Positions 46,917 through 56,334 are shown, counted from the stretch's first letter. The stretch is 64,000 nt of DNA from Blastopirellula sp. J2-11 (GCF_024584705.1 NZ_CP097384.1:1736001-1800000), one strand, 5' to 3'. Translations and numbers: made by a program. Notes: generated by a model from the sequence alone, not told the origin.

Positions 46917-47714
46917 ATGTTCCGCTTTGTCGCCTCCCTACTGTTGATCGCCTTCGCCGCCGGATGTACCGGTGACGCCGCGCTACGTCAGCAGGCATTG
47001 ACCGCTCAGCAGCAACAGCAAGCCCAAATCGCCGAGTTTCAACGGCGAGCCTCAGGCTTGGACGCAAATAATCAAGATCTGCACGCGCAAATCGCGCAGT
47101 CGCAGCAGCAATCCAAGATCTTGCAAGACGAAGTCGGTCTGCTGAAAAAACAGCTGCGTGACGCCGGCGAACAACTGACGCAAGCCCAACAGCAAATCGC
47201 GTCGGCCAAGCAAGAGAACACCACGCTGTTGGCGTCGACTCGGCAACGGGGCGGCGCGATGATCACGCCGAACAACAGTCTGCAGCAAAGCGTTTCGCAA
47301 ATTCAAATCTCGGGCGCCCAAGTCCGTGTCGACGGCGACCTGATTCGCATCGAGATTCCGGCCGATCAGATCTTTATGACCGGCACCAATACGCTGCATC
47401 AAAACGCCTATGCGACGCTCGACCAGGTAGCCAACGCGATTCGTCAACAGTTCCCCCGCAATTTAATCGGGGTCGAAGGACATACCGACAATCAGGCGGC
47501 GTCGCCGCCGTTCGCGTCGCAGCATCAGCTCTCGGCCAGCATGGCCCAAGCGACTTTTGACCAACTGGTAGCTCGCGGGCAAGTTCCGCCCAATCGAATG
47601 TTTGTGGTAGGGCACGGCGGCAATCATCCGGTCGTTTCCAACGCGACGCCTGCCGGTCAGGCCCGCAATCGCCGGATCGACATTGTGATCTATCCCGAAG
47701 ACGTCGGCTCTTAA
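46917..47714 (+). CDS. OmpA-family lipoprotein
   Basis: A 265-residue envelope protein. The N-terminal signal ends in a lipobox (FAAGC, Cys17), so it is probably an outer-membrane or periplasmic lipoprotein. A Gln-rich coiled coil (about 25-110) follows, then a C-terminal OmpA-like peptidoglycan-binding domain with VEGHTDN and ARNRRIDIVIYP, which contain the Asp and Arg used to bind diaminopimelate. This suggests a link between envelope and cell wall, notable because planctomycete peptidoglycan was long disputed. The gene stands alone, 157 bases before hisH. Confidence 0.9.
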   Translation: MFRFVASLLLIAFAAGCTGDAALRQQALTAQQQQQAQIAEFQRRASGLDANNQDLHAQIAQSQQQSKILQDEVGLLKKQLRDAGEQLTQAQQQIASAKQENTTLLASTRQRGGAMITPNNSLQQSVSQIQISGAQVRVDGDLIRIEIPADQIFMTGTNTLHQNAYATLDQVANAIRQQFPRNLIGVEGHTDNQAASPPFASQHQLSASMAQATFDQLVARGQVPPNRMFVVGHGGNHPVVSNATPAGQARNRRIDIVIYPEDVGS

Positions 47715-47871
47715 AGCCGCTCTAACGTCATTTTTTGCGCCCCGTTTTGACGCCTGACGATAACGGCCGATTCCAATTACAATGGACCGGTCGTCTGCCG
47801 AACATTTTGCGCTAGAGCGCGTCTGTTGGGCGGGGCCAGTCCGTTGAAGGCGTATCCAATAGCGAGCCGCG

Positions 47872-48489
47872 ATGATCACGATTATTGACTACCAGATGGG
47901 CAACCTGCGAAGCGTGCAGAAAGCAATCGAAAAGGTAGGTCACCAGGCGGTCATCAGCAGCGACGCCCACGAAATCGCGCAGGCCGATCATCTGATTCTG
48001 CCGGGCGTCGGCGCGTTTGAAGATGCGATCGCCGAGATCCGCCGCCGCGATTTGGTCGGTCCCATCCAGGATCACCTTGCCGCAGGCAAGCCGCTGCTGG
48101 GGATCTGTCTTGGGCTGCAAATGCTGTTTGACGTCGGTTACGAAGGGGGCGAGCACGAAGGACTCGGAATCGTGCCGGGCAAAGTGGTGCGGTTTCAAGT
48201 TCCACGCGAGCTAAAGGTCCCCCATATGGGCTGGAACCAGGTGACGTTTCGCCACAAGCCGCCGATCTTTGCCGGGATCGAAGAACAGACCCACTTCTAT
48301 TTTGTCCACTCGTACTATGTCGTCCCGACCGACGAAGCGGTTGTCGCGATCGAAGCGACCTATGACAAACCGTTTTGTGCGGCGATCTGGCGCGACAATC
48401 TGGTCGCAACCCAGTTCCATCCCGAGAAGAGCCAGGCCAGCGGATTGCAGGTCTTGAAGAACTTCGCCGAGTGGAATCCGTCGGCCTAA
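47872..48489 (+). CDS. hisH: Imidazole glycerol phosphate synthase, glutaminase subunit
   Basis: A class I glutamine amidotransferase that supplies ammonia to HisF in histidine synthesis. It has 205 residues. The nucleophile elbow is GICLGLQMLF (Cys near residue 82) and the His-Glu pair is QFHPEKSQ near the end. The oxyanion region PGVGAFEDA is also present. The start is the ATG at 47872 beginning ITIIDYQMGNLRS. The hisA gene follows on the same strand, but about 500 bases away, across repeat DNA; hisF is not in the window. Confidence 0.95.
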   Translation: MITIIDYQMGNLRSVQKAIEKVGHQAVISSDAHEIAQADHLILPGVGAFEDAIAEIRRRDLVGPIQDHLAAGKPLLGICLGLQMLFDVGYEGGEHEGLGIVPGKVVRFQVPRELKVPHMGWNQVTFRHKPPIFAGIEEQTHFYFVHSYYVVPTDEAVVAIEATYDKPFCAAIWRDNLVATQFHPEKSQASGLQVLKNFAEWNPSA

Positions 48490-48647
48490 AAGGGCGCTTG
48501 CCTGGCGCCATCAACGGTGACTTTGGCGCATCGCTAGGGGGCAAATACTTGTCGCTCCGCCCTTTGTGTGAGATATTTTAGATAGCGACGCCCTACGGGG
48601 ATTTGGGGAAGTTACGTTTTTTGAAATCGCCGGCGCCTAGAATTTTT

Positions 48648-48674
48648 CGTAGCCCGAAGCGCGAGCGAGGGAAA
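48648..48674 (-). repeat. Dispersed repeat, inverted copy
   Basis: On the minus strand this 27-base stretch matches 14392-14418 with one mismatch (CTC for CTT in the core). Both copies are intergenic. Confidence 0.75.
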
Positions 48675-48780
48675 TCCATTTGTCTACTTCGAATCGTATC
48701 AGAATGGCCGAGCGATTATCCCTCACTATCGCTATTTGCAATTCACGATCAAGCGAACTCGAATCAAGAACCGTATCGAC

Positions 48781-48874
48781 ATCAGCCGCACGGCGTTAGC
48801 CGCGGTTTCTGACAGGAACCGATTGTCGACCGAAAATTGGAGACAAAAACCGCGGCTAACGCCGTGCGGCTGAT
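48781..48874. repeat. Perfect palindromic dispersed repeat, copy 2
   Basis: A 28-base arm (48781-48808) beginning ATCAGCCGCACGGCGTTAGC is repeated exactly in inverted form at 48847-48874, with a 38-base loop. The left arm equals that of the palindrome at 14202-14232, while the right arm here is perfect and there it has diverged. Such structure suggests a REP/MITE-like element. Confidence 0.9.
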
Positions 48875-48993
48875 TTTGCGGGAGAAGCCGAAGCGACAGG
48901 CGACTATTTTTTCAGCTTGCTGAAAAGCGCAACTTCAAAACGCGGATTCGCGCCGATTTATTCACATAGCTTGATATAGAAAGCACCGACGAT

Positions 48994-49719
48994 ATGCAGA
49001 TTTGGCCCGCCATTGATCTTCGCGGCGGAAAATGCGTTCGCCTACAACAAGGCGACTACAACCGAGAAACGGTGTTTGGCGAAGACCCAGCCGAGATGGC
49101 CCAACGTTGGTCCGATCAAGGGGCCGAATGTCTCCATCTGGTCGATCTCGACGGCGCCAAAGAAGGCCAGGTCAGCAATCGCACGGCGATCGCCGAAATC
49201 TTAAAAGCGGTCCAAATTCCGTGCGAGCTGGGAGGGGGAATCCGCGACGAAGAAACGATCCAAACGTTGCTCGATCTGGGCATGGCCCGCTTGGTGATCG
49301 GCAGCAAAGCGGTCAGTCAGCCTGAGTGGTTTGAAGAGATGTGTCTGCGTTATCCTGGTAAATTGGCGCTCGGGATTGATGCGCGCAACGGTCTGGCGGC
49401 GACCGATGGTTGGCTCGAAACGAGCAACATGTCCGCGATCGCACTGGCCCAAAAATACGAACACCTGCCGATTGCGGCAGTCATTTATACCGACATCGCG
49501 ACCGACGGCATGATGGCCGGTCCGAACGTCGCGGCGATGGCCGAAATGAAAGCGTCGATTCGCTTTCCGGTGATCGCCTCTGGCGGCGTGACCACGGTAG
49601 ACGATGTCGCCCAATTGGCGACCGCCGGCTTGGATGGCGCGATCGTTGGACGAACGCTTTACGAAGGAAAAATGACTGTCTCAGCTGCGGTAGATGCAGC
49701 TCGAGCAGCCCTTTTATAG
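48994..49719 (+). CDS. hisA: Phosphoribosylformimino-AICAR ribotide isomerase
   Basis: The fourth enzyme of histidine synthesis, which opens the ribose ring by an Amadori rearrangement. It is a 241-residue TIM barrel of normal length. The catalytic aspartates lie in WPAIDLRGGKCVRL (D8) and in YTDIATDGM. Phosphate-binding segments ELGGGIRDE, VIASGGV and GAIVGRTLYEG are visible. It starts at ATG 48994 beginning QIWPAIDL. It works directly upstream of HisH-HisF in the pathway and lies after hisH here, split from it by repeat DNA. Confidence 0.96.
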   Translation: MQIWPAIDLRGGKCVRLQQGDYNRETVFGEDPAEMAQRWSDQGAECLHLVDLDGAKEGQVSNRTAIAEILKAVQIPCELGGGIRDEETIQTLLDLGMARLVIGSKAVSQPEWFEEMCLRYPGKLALGIDARNGLAATDGWLETSNMSAIALAQKYEHLPIAAVIYTDIATDGMMAGPNVAAMAEMKASIRFPVIASGGVTTVDDVAQLATAGLDGAIVGRTLYEGKMTVSAAVDAARAALL

Positions 49720-49890
49720 CCCAGGAAAGTTACGTCACCCCTTTTTTCACAAGCGACGTAAACCAAGGAGCAACTCAACCGCCGCCTTCCGCTAGACGCA
49801 GCATTCCCGGGCCGACCGTGGCGAGTTTTTGACCGCACCGGGCGATCGGCGACTCGCCAAGTCCTCCACCCCCGTCGAAGGAGTCTTGGT

Positions 49891-51993
49891 ATGTCTACCC
49901 GTCTTGAGGCAAGCGTTCGCGATATTGTGTTGTGCGGTCATGGTTCGTCTGGCAAAACGAGCCTGATTGACCGCATTCTCGAAACGACTCACGAAGTCGA
50001 AGGCCGCCATAGTGTCGATGACGGCACCAGCGTCACCGACTTTGAACCTGAAGAAAAGCTGCACCACTATTCGGTCGAAGCGGCGCTTGCTCACTTCCGC
50101 CATCGCGGGGTTCGTTTTAACTGCATCGACGCTCCCGGCTATCCCGACTTTATCGGGCAAACCATCTCGGCCATCCGCGGCGCCGACACGGCCGTGATTG
50201 TGATTGACGCGCATGCCGGCATCGCCGTCAACACGCGTCGCGTCTTTGCCGAAGCCGAGCGTGCCGGGCTGGGACGAATCATCGTCGTTAACAAAATGGA
50301 CATCGATAACGTCGACTATCCGTCCTTGCTCGATTCGATTCGTCAAACGTTTGGTTCGCAGTGTATCCCCTTCAACGTTCCCTGCGCTAAGGATGGGCAC
50401 TTCGATCGCGTCGTCGGCGTAATGGATGACGGGGCCGAAACAAGCGGCGCCTTGGTCGATCCTCGCTCTTATCGAGAACCGCTGGTCGAAGCGGCGATCG
50501 AAGCGGACGAAACCTGGATGGAGCGTTACTTTGACGGCCAAGTCCCCAGTCGGGGCGAATTGGCCGATTTGATTCCTCGCGCCGTCGCCGCCGGCGTCTT
50601 GGTTCCGATCGTCAGTTGTTCAATCAAGACCGGGGTCGGATTCGCCGAACTGCTTGACGCGATGGTCGTTTGCTCGGTTCCTCCGTCGCTGATGCATCGC
50701 AGCGCCTTGGGGCCCGATGGAGAGCCGATCGAACTAACCGGCGATCCCAGCGGACCTTTGGCGGCGCAGGTTTTCCAAACGCGGATCGATCCCTTTGTAC
50801 AAAAGCTGTCGTACATCCGGGTCTACAACGGCACGCTGCACAAAGACGACACGATTCACTTGAACAACGGCAGTCGTAAAGGAGTGAAGCTTGGCCAGTT
50901 GCTGGAAGTGCAGGGCTCCGAGCTACGTCCGGTCGATGAAGCGCAACCCGGCGATATCGTCGCCGTCGCCAAGATCGAAGACTTGCATACCGGCGTCAAT
51001 GAAGGAGACCTGAAACTGCCGGATATCAATTTCCCCGAACCGATGGTCGGCGTCGCGATTCGCCCGAAGAGTCGCAACGACGAGGCGAAACTGGCGGCGG
51101 CGTTGCACAAGCTGGTCGAAGAAGATCAAACGGTCCGTGTCGAGCATGATCCGCAAACGCACGAAGTGGTGCTGCGCGGGATGAGCGATTTGCATCTTTG
51201 CCTGCTGCAAGAGCGACTCGCGCGGCGCGATCATGTGGAGATCGAAACGCACGAGCCGAAGATTCCCTATCGCGAAACGATCATGCGCGAAGCGGAAGGT
51301 TCGTATCGGCACAAAAAACAGACCGGCGGCCGCGGGCAATTTGCCGAAGTGCATATCCGCATGTTTCCGCTGCCGCGTGGAACCGATGTAGAGCAGTTCG
51401 CCACGAAGTCTCGTTTTCCCCATATGAAGCGCCGGCACTATCACTCGGACTTCAACTTCCTGTGGATTGATTCGGTCGTGGGAGGAGCGATCCCAGGTAA
51501 CTTTATGCCGGCGATCGAAAAAGGATTTCTAGAACGGCTGAACCAAGGAGTCTTGGCCGGCTGCCAGATTCAAAACGTCGGCGTCGAAGTTTACTTTGGC
51601 AAGTTTCATCCGGTCGACAGTTCGGAAACGGCGTTCAAAATCGCCGGATCGAAGGTGTTGCGAGATGTCTTCAAGCTGGCGCATCCGGTCTTGCTCGAGC
51701 CGATGGCGGACCTGGAGATTACCGTTCCCGAATCGAACATGGGAGACGTGTACAGCGACCTATCAACCCGCCGCGGTCAGGTGATGGGCGCCCAAAACGC
51801 AAGCCCTGGCTATCAAACGGTTAGCGCGGTCGCGCCGCTGTCGGAGGTGATGTCGTACGCGCGCACGCTTTCGAGCATGACCGGCGGGCAAGGATCGTAC
51901 AACATGCGATTTAGCCATTACGACGCCGCTCCGCCCAACCTGCAAGAGACGATCCTGCGGCAGTCGGGCCAAGTCGAAGAAGACGATTCGTAG
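49891..51993 (+). CDS. Elongation factor G-like GTPase
   Basis: A translational GTPase with all five EF-G domains, 700 residues. The G-domain motifs are altered as in the EF-G2-like branch: G1 reads GHGSSGKTS where EF-G has AHIDAGKTT, G3 is DAPGYPDF (EF-G: DTPGHVDF, so the catalytic His is Tyr) and G4 is NKMD. Domain IV carries TGGRGQFAEVHI and the end part has NMGDVYSDLSTRRGQVMG. Replacement of the catalytic His suggests slow or altered GTP hydrolysis. It is probably a paralogue of the main EF-G, which is not in the window. The gene stands alone between hisA and cysE. Confidence 0.92.
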   Translation: MSTRLEASVRDIVLCGHGSSGKTSLIDRILETTHEVEGRHSVDDGTSVTDFEPEEKLHHYSVEAALAHFRHRGVRFNCIDAPGYPDFIGQTISAIRGADTAVIVIDAHAGIAVNTRRVFAEAERAGLGRIIVVNKMDIDNVDYPSLLDSIRQTFGSQCIPFNVPCAKDGHFDRVVGVMDDGAETSGALVDPRSYREPLVEAAIEADETWMERYFDGQVPSRGELADLIPRAVAAGVLVPIVSCSIKTGVGFAELLDAMVVCSVPPSLMHRSALGPDGEPIELTGDPSGPLAAQVFQTRIDPFVQKLSYIRVYNGTLHKDDTIHLNNGSRKGVKLGQLLEVQGSELRPVDEAQPGDIVAVAKIEDLHTGVNEGDLKLPDINFPEPMVGVAIRPKSRNDEAKLAAALHKLVEEDQTVRVEHDPQTHEVVLRGMSDLHLCLLQERLARRDHVEIETHEPKIPYRETIMREAEGSYRHKKQTGGRGQFAEVHIRMFPLPRGTDVEQFATKSRFPHMKRRHYHSDFNFLWIDSVVGGAIPGNFMPAIEKGFLERLNQGVLAGCQIQNVGVEVYFGKFHPVDSSETAFKIAGSKVLRDVFKLAHPVLLEPMADLEITVPESNMGDVYSDLSTRRGQVMGAQNASPGYQTVSAVAPLSEVMSYARTLSSMTGGQGSYNMRFSHYDAAPPNLQETILRQSGQVEEDDS

Positions 51994-52328
51994 CCGATTT
52001 TCACCGACTGTTAACCAACCCAACAGCCGCCGGCAATGACAGTCCCGGCGGCTGAACGTAGCAAAACAGGTTAAACTTCGCTTACGTAGAAAGACGAAGA
52101 AAAATGCGCCCCTTTGTCTTCCACGGCGGCGAGGCGTAAGATAAATCAAATTGCCTGGTCGGCATACTTGCTCCGTTTTTCCCAAATTGGTACGTCATCA
52201 TGTGCCCCGCGTCGCATCGTTTCTGTTGTCGCTGTTGTTGTTTGAGCTAAACGCCCAGACGTCCGAGATGTTCTCGGCCGCGCTCGTCTCGCCCACAACG
52301 CTCTCTCGCCGACACAGGAAACGCAGCC
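51994..52328. other. Gene-free stretch before the acetyltransferase
   Basis: It holds a strong hairpin at 52024-52054 and no gene that I can support. The small ORF at 52151-52345 runs into the acetyltransferase start, has no ribosome site and looks random. Confidence 0.45.
52024..52054 (+). terminator. Possible terminator after the EF-G-like gene
   Basis: CAGCCGCCGG pairs perfectly with CCGGCGGCTG around an 11-base loop, 31 bases after the stop codon. No T-run follows (AACGTAGC), so it may be a transcript-end stabiliser or a Rho-dependent site rather than an intrinsic terminator. Confidence 0.5.
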
Positions 52329-53306
52329 ATGGCTTCCGACGCTAAACTGAAAGAAGACCTTCCTTCACTGACCGACCGTATCGTTGCGACTTACAAGCAG
52401 ATCGGTACGATCAACCATCTTGGTCATTGCCCGTTGCCGAACTACGAGATCATCATCTCGGCGCTGGAAGACCTGAAGGAAATCATCTACCCCGGCTATC
52501 GTCGTCGCGAAGGCCTGCACATGGGGAACATCACCTATCATGTGGGCGATATCATCGACGGTCTGCATGACAAGTTGACGACGCAAATTGCTCGCGCCTT
52601 ACAGCATGACGAACGTCTGAAACGCGAGCGGGGCGAATGCGACCCCGACGAGAAGACCGACTACGAAGCGAAAGGTCAGGCGATGGCGATTGAGTTTCTC
52701 AATCGTCTGCCGAAGCTGCGCGATCAACTCTCGACCGACGTGCAGGCCGCCTACGACGGCGACCCCGCTTGCCGCAGTTTAGACGAAGTGATCTTCTGCT
52801 ATCCCGGCCTCGAAGCGGTTTCGGTCTTTCGCATCGCGCATGAGCTTTACACCCTGGGCGTGCCGTTCATTCCCCGCATGATGACCGAGTGGGCCCACAA
52901 GCAAACCGGCATCGACATCCACCCAGGCGCGACGATCGGCAATTACTTCTTTATCGATCACGGCACCGGCGTCGTGATTGGGCAGACCTGCGAGATCGGC
53001 GAGCATGTCAAACTGTATCAAGGAGTGACCCTCGGCGCGTTATCGTTTGATACGGACTCGGACGGCAACCTGGTCCGCGGCATGAAGCGGCATCCCACGA
53101 TCGAAGATCATGTGGTGATCTACGCTAACGCCACGGTCCTGGGAGGTCGAACGACCGTCGGTCACAACTCGGTCATCGCATCCAGCGTCTGGCTGACTCG
53201 CAGCGTCGATCCGCACACGACCGTGTTGCTAGAAAAACCGCGACTCCGCCTGCGCAGCGAAACGCCGCCGGAAGAAATCTCGGAAGAAGTCAACTTCCAA
53301 ATCTAA
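52329..53306 (+). CDS. cysE: Serine O-acetyltransferase-like protein
   Basis: It probably acetylates serine with acetyl-CoA, the first step of cysteine synthesis. At 325 residues it has a helical N-terminal part (about 1-190) and a left-handed beta-helix of hexapeptide repeats (about 195-290), including [39 protein letters not shown] and VTLGA. The HPGA and DHGTG segments with their histidines are the catalytic marks of SAT. The length resembles the EpsC-like branch rather than the short E. coli form. It starts at the ATG at 52329. The partner cysK is not in the window. Confidence 0.88.
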   Translation: MASDAKLKEDLPSLTDRIVATYKQIGTINHLGHCPLPNYEIIISALEDLKEIIYPGYRRREGLHMGNITYHVGDIIDGLHDKLTTQIARALQHDERLKRERGECDPDEKTDYEAKGQAMAIEFLNRLPKLRDQLSTDVQAAYDGDPACRSLDEVIFCYPGLEAVSVFRIAHELYTLGVPFIPRMMTEWAHKQTGIDIHPGATIGNYFFIDHGTGVVIGQTCEIGEHVKLYQGVTLGALSFDTDSDGNLVRGMKRHPTIEDHVVIYANATVLGGRTTVGHNSVIASSVWLTRSVDPHTTVLLEKPRLRLRSETPPEEISEEVNFQI

Positions 53307-53395
53307 GAGCGACGTTTTCGGTCACAATAGCGTAGGGAAGGCCGTGCCTGCCGAATGGATTCTCCTGCGATTCCGGCAGTCCTACAACTACTCTT

Positions 53396-53489
53396 CGTAG
53401 CCCCCTGCGCCAGCGAGGGAATACGGTTCGCCACTTCAATCCGTGTTAGGATCGCCAACTCTATTCCCTCGCTGGCGCTGGCGGGCTAG
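53396..53489. repeat. Inverted repeat pair with GCCAGCGAGGGAATA arm ends
   Basis: The arm 53396-53423 recurs inverted at 53462-53489, with the inner 15 bases identical and the outer part diverged. The arms are variants of the dispersed repeat at 14392 and 48648 (flanks GTAGCC and GAGGGAA shared). Confidence 0.75.
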
Positions 53490-53536
53490 TGTGACGATTT
53501 TCGACAGATTCGGACCCTGTTTGATCGCAATTCCCC

Positions 53537-53720
53537 GGTTGGCCGCGATAGCTCCGCTATCGGGGCGGCGCAGCCGTAAGAGACATTGGTTCCTGGTAAG
53601 CAGTTCGAGGCCATTTCGCCATTTCAAACGGCGCGGCGACCACCGCTGTCAGGTCCGACCACGGCTCGCTGCCTCTTACCGACTTCGTCGGCCCCGATAG
53701 CGGAGCTATCCGGGCCAACC
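53537..53720. repeat. Long inverted repeat pair with internal palindromes
   Basis: The 30-base arms 53537-53566 and 53691-53720 are inverted copies with two mismatches. Each arm also contains its own palindromic core (GATAGCTCCGCTATC and GATAGCGGAGCTATC), so local hairpins and one large cruciform compete. The 124 bases between arms encode nothing I can support. Confidence 0.8.
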
Positions 53721-53754
53721 CGAATTCGTTCGGCCAAATAGCGCAACTTCAAAA

Positions 53755-53775
53755 CTTGCGCTTCGGGCTACGAAG
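53755..53775 (+). repeat. Partial copy of the dispersed repeat
   Basis: The 21 bases beginning CTTGCGCTTCGGGCTACGAA match 14401-14421 exactly. The copy lies directly beside the end of the YfhO-like gene. Confidence 0.7.
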
Positions 53776-53788
53776 AGAAGAATTGTAG

Positions 53789-53806
53789 GTCAGGCCTTGG
53801 CCTGAC
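53789..53806. repeat. Palindrome at the YfhO-like stop codon
   Basis: GTCAGGCCTTGGCCTGAC is an eight-pair palindrome whose bases include the stop codon and final residues of the gene at 53790-56312. The same stem occurs at 15250-15268. Confidence 0.6.
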
Positions 53807-56312
53807 GACGCCAGGCAATCACGCCCCAGCAAATCAGCAACAGCCCACTGACGATCGAAATCGCCGCTCCCCAGTAGAACGCCGTCGGCATATATCGCAG
53901 CGTCACGCGGTGCATGCCGGCCGGCAGCGCGACTGCCTGAAAGATCACGTTCGCTCGTTCGGTTGGCGTGGTGATCTTCGAGCCATCTATCGATTCTATT
54001 TCGACCAGCCAGGCGGGATCGTAATATTCCTGCACAAGGACGTACGACGGCTTTGACAAAGCGACATTCAGTCGGATTTCATCATTACTCATCCGCTGGT
54101 AATCGACTTGATCGACGATCTCTGCTCGCGGCGGTCCGCAGAAGTGGGCGGGGGAATGCTCGTTGTGAACAATCGCTTGCTGGTCCGCGCGATGAATCAC
54201 CATCTGCGCCGCTTCGCGCCATGATTCTCTTGAACGCAGATCATTGATCGGATAGCGGCGATAGCTATCGGCGATCCAGGCCCTCGGCGTGACTCTGGTG
54301 GCTAAAAATTGGTGCGTGTCAGCGGAGATCAAGCCGGCCGCGGAGAGCCTGTTGGCGGTCTCTCTGGCGCCCAACTCCTTGGTCATTTCGTTCAACAAGA
54401 TCCAATAGTCGGCCGGAGCAAGACTGTTCGAGGGTGCGATCGATCCCACTTTTTCGAGCAAGTGGTACCGAGGGAACAATGTTATGCGATCCCAAACAAG
54501 TCCTTCTCGCTGCCGATCTGGAGATGTTTTTGCGGCGAAATCTTGGGGGTAATCATTCGCCGACAACGTGCGATACCACCGCGACGACGCATACTCTAAA
54601 TCGCCGTAGTGAGTAAACCGCCACATCAGCGTCGGCGCCGATTGCACCGTCCACCCCAAGCCCGCATAGAGATCGAGCACGACAATCATGACGAACAACG
54701 GGCCGACCAGCGACTGCCGACGCCGCGAAACCAACAAGACGCTCAACACGCCCATCGCGGCGCCAACTGCCTGCAGCATGCCTAGCTGCATGTCAGTAAT
54801 CGCCGCTTGCTTGTCCAACGGACCGAGCAGCAGATTGGCCGGCGTGTCTGGAAGCGCGGCGATGAGCGAACTTTTCCAAACTGTGACGCTAACGACGGCC
54901 AATCCCGAAATTGCCACCATGAAAAGCATCAAACGTGTAAGCCAGCGAAACTTGCGTTCTCTCTCGGCGTCGAAGCCAAATCCAACCAGCCAACTTCCGG
55001 CGAGCGACGCTAACAACCACAGCTTGGCCGGGTAGCGGAACGACGCGTAGCCGGGGATCAGCACGTTGAATAACCAATAGAGCCCGCCAAAGGGCTCGCC
55101 CACGCTCAGGTTTTTCTGCCGCCAGAGCCCGGTGTCATGGCCGATTTCGATGAGTAGCCAGCCCAGCCCGTACCAGCCGAGCGAACCGATGACGCCGATG
55201 GCCGAGAGCGCAATCAACAGTTTTCCGATCGAATGACGACGATAACTCCACGCGCCGATCAGGGCCAACGCCAAGGATGCGCCGCCGATATAAAGTGATG
55301 GCGCCCAGACGCGACCTTCGGCCGGGATCGCGTCAGCCCAACGATGATTCTCGGGGTACATGCGGCCGCTGAAATTAGGCCAGACAAGTTCGGGCCAGCG
55401 CCAAGGGCCGAAGCTGAACTGATACGATTCACGCTCGTGCGTCCCCTGGGCGACGTTTCCCAGCAGGACTTCCGCCGATGCGTCATCGCGCGTGAGCGTT
55501 TGACGTGCGTAATCGTAAACCGTGCGCGGCTGATCAACGAGCGCTCGTCGACTGCGGGCCGACCACTGCAGCGTCGGCAAGATTTGCACGGACGAGACCG
55601 CTGCCGCCAATGTGATCGCGGCGGCGAGTCCTTTACCGCGCTGTAGGAAAGAGAGGGGAGTGCGGAGTAGTCGAGCATGCACGCAGACAAAAAAAACGCC
55701 GGCGATCAGCGCCAGATGAAAAGCTGCCTGGGGATCGCCCCCCAGGATCATCATCGCCAGGCTCAACGCCAACAGCGGCGGGGCGGTCGGCTTATGTTCT
55801 TCCCGCGCGATGCGAATACCACAGTACAGCGCCAACGGCGCCCAAGCCGCGCCCACCAAAAAGATCACATTGGCGTGGGTCGCAACGACGTATCCGCCAA
55901 AGCTATAGGTGATCGCGGCCAAAACGGCGCCAGATCGAGAAACTCCCGATCGCCGCGTGCAGTTGTAAGTTGTCAGATAAGCGAGCGCAAAGTGTAGGAT
56001 GACATACCACCGCAGCGCCGATGCGAACGAAAGCGGAAACGCAAACAGCAACTTGCCGGGATAGAACACGCTGGCCGACGGTTCGGCCAACAGCGGCATG
56101 CCGACGCCGTCGTACGGATTCCAAAGGGGAAGCTGACCTTCGCCCCAGACCGATTGGATGTAGGCAAACAGGGGATAGTAGAAATGAGCGGCGTCGCGAA
56201 AGAGAAAGCTTTCGTCGCCGATGACCGCCGGGCCAAAAAACAGCATCAGCAAGGCCGCCAGCGGCAACAGCGGCAACAGGGCAAGACGGAAGCGGCGAGC
56301 GCGACTGGACAT
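53790..56312 (-). CDS. YfhO-family membrane protein
   Basis: An 840-residue integral membrane protein of the bacterial YfhO type, related to GT-C glycosyltransferases that use polyprenyl-linked sugars. An N-terminal membrane segment is followed by an acidic loop with GDESFLFRDAAHFYYPLF and the conserved QLPLWNPYDGVGMPLLAEP, then about ten more segments to residue 540, a soluble outer domain (about 570-800) and a final membrane segment. The acidic loop resembles the catalytic site of GT-C enzymes. Family members decorate teichoic or other surface polymers; the substrate here is unknown. It is the third gene of a possible operon with an FHA protein. Confidence 0.87.
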   Translation of the reverse strand: MSSRARRFRLALLPLLPLAALLMLFFGPAVIGDESFLFRDAAHFYYPLFAYIQSVWGEGQLPLWNPYDGVGMPLLAEPSASVFYPGKLLFAFPLSFASALRWYVILHFALAYLTTYNCTRRSGVSRSGAVLAAITYSFGGYVVATHANVIFLVGAAWAPLALYCGIRIAREEHKPTAPPLLALSLAMMILGGDPQAAFHLALIAGVFFVCVHARLLRTPLSFLQRGKGLAAAITLAAAVSSVQILPTLQWSARSRRALVDQPRTVYDYARQTLTRDDASAEVLLGNVAQGTHERESYQFSFGPWRWPELVWPNFSGRMYPENHRWADAIPAEGRVWAPSLYIGGASLALALIGAWSYRRHSIGKLLIALSAIGVIGSLGWYGLGWLLIEIGHDTGLWRQKNLSVGEPFGGLYWLFNVLIPGYASFRYPAKLWLLASLAGSWLVGFGFDAERERKFRWLTRLMLFMVAISGLAVVSVTVWKSSLIAALPDTPANLLLGPLDKQAAITDMQLGMLQAVGAAMGVLSVLLVSRRRQSLVGPLFVMIVVLDLYAGLGWTVQSAPTLMWRFTHYGDLEYASSRWYRTLSANDYPQDFAAKTSPDRQREGLVWDRITLFPRYHLLEKVGSIAPSNSLAPADYWILLNEMTKELGARETANRLSAAGLISADTHQFLATRVTPRAWIADSYRRYPINDLRSRESWREAAQMVIHRADQQAIVHNEHSPAHFCGPPRAEIVDQVDYQRMSNDEIRLNVALSKPSYVLVQEYYDPAWLVEIESIDGSKITTPTERANVIFQAVALPAGMHRVTLRYMPTAFYWGAAISIVSGLLLICWGVIAWRRQAKA

Positions 56313-56334
56313 GCCGCTAGTTTAGCATGCAGAG

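Larger units (their letters stand above)
48490..48993. other. Gene-free stretch between hisH and hisA, repeats
   Basis: About 500 bases without a supportable gene. It contains one copy of the dispersed repeat at 48648-48674 and a perfect palindrome at 48781-48874. The insertion separates two genes that are often contiguous in other bacteria. Confidence 0.55.
53307..53789. other. Repeat-rich gene-free stretch
   Basis: About 480 bases with nested inverted repeats and no supportable gene. It has the pair 53396-53423 / 53462-53489, the pair 53537-53566 / 53691-53720, a repeat copy at 53755-53775 and the start of the palindrome at 53789. Confidence 0.6.

Noticed and set aside
52151-52345. 64-residue ORF before cysE
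   Set aside because: Hydrophobic start but no ribosome site, and it overlaps the start of the well-supported acetyltransferase in another frame.
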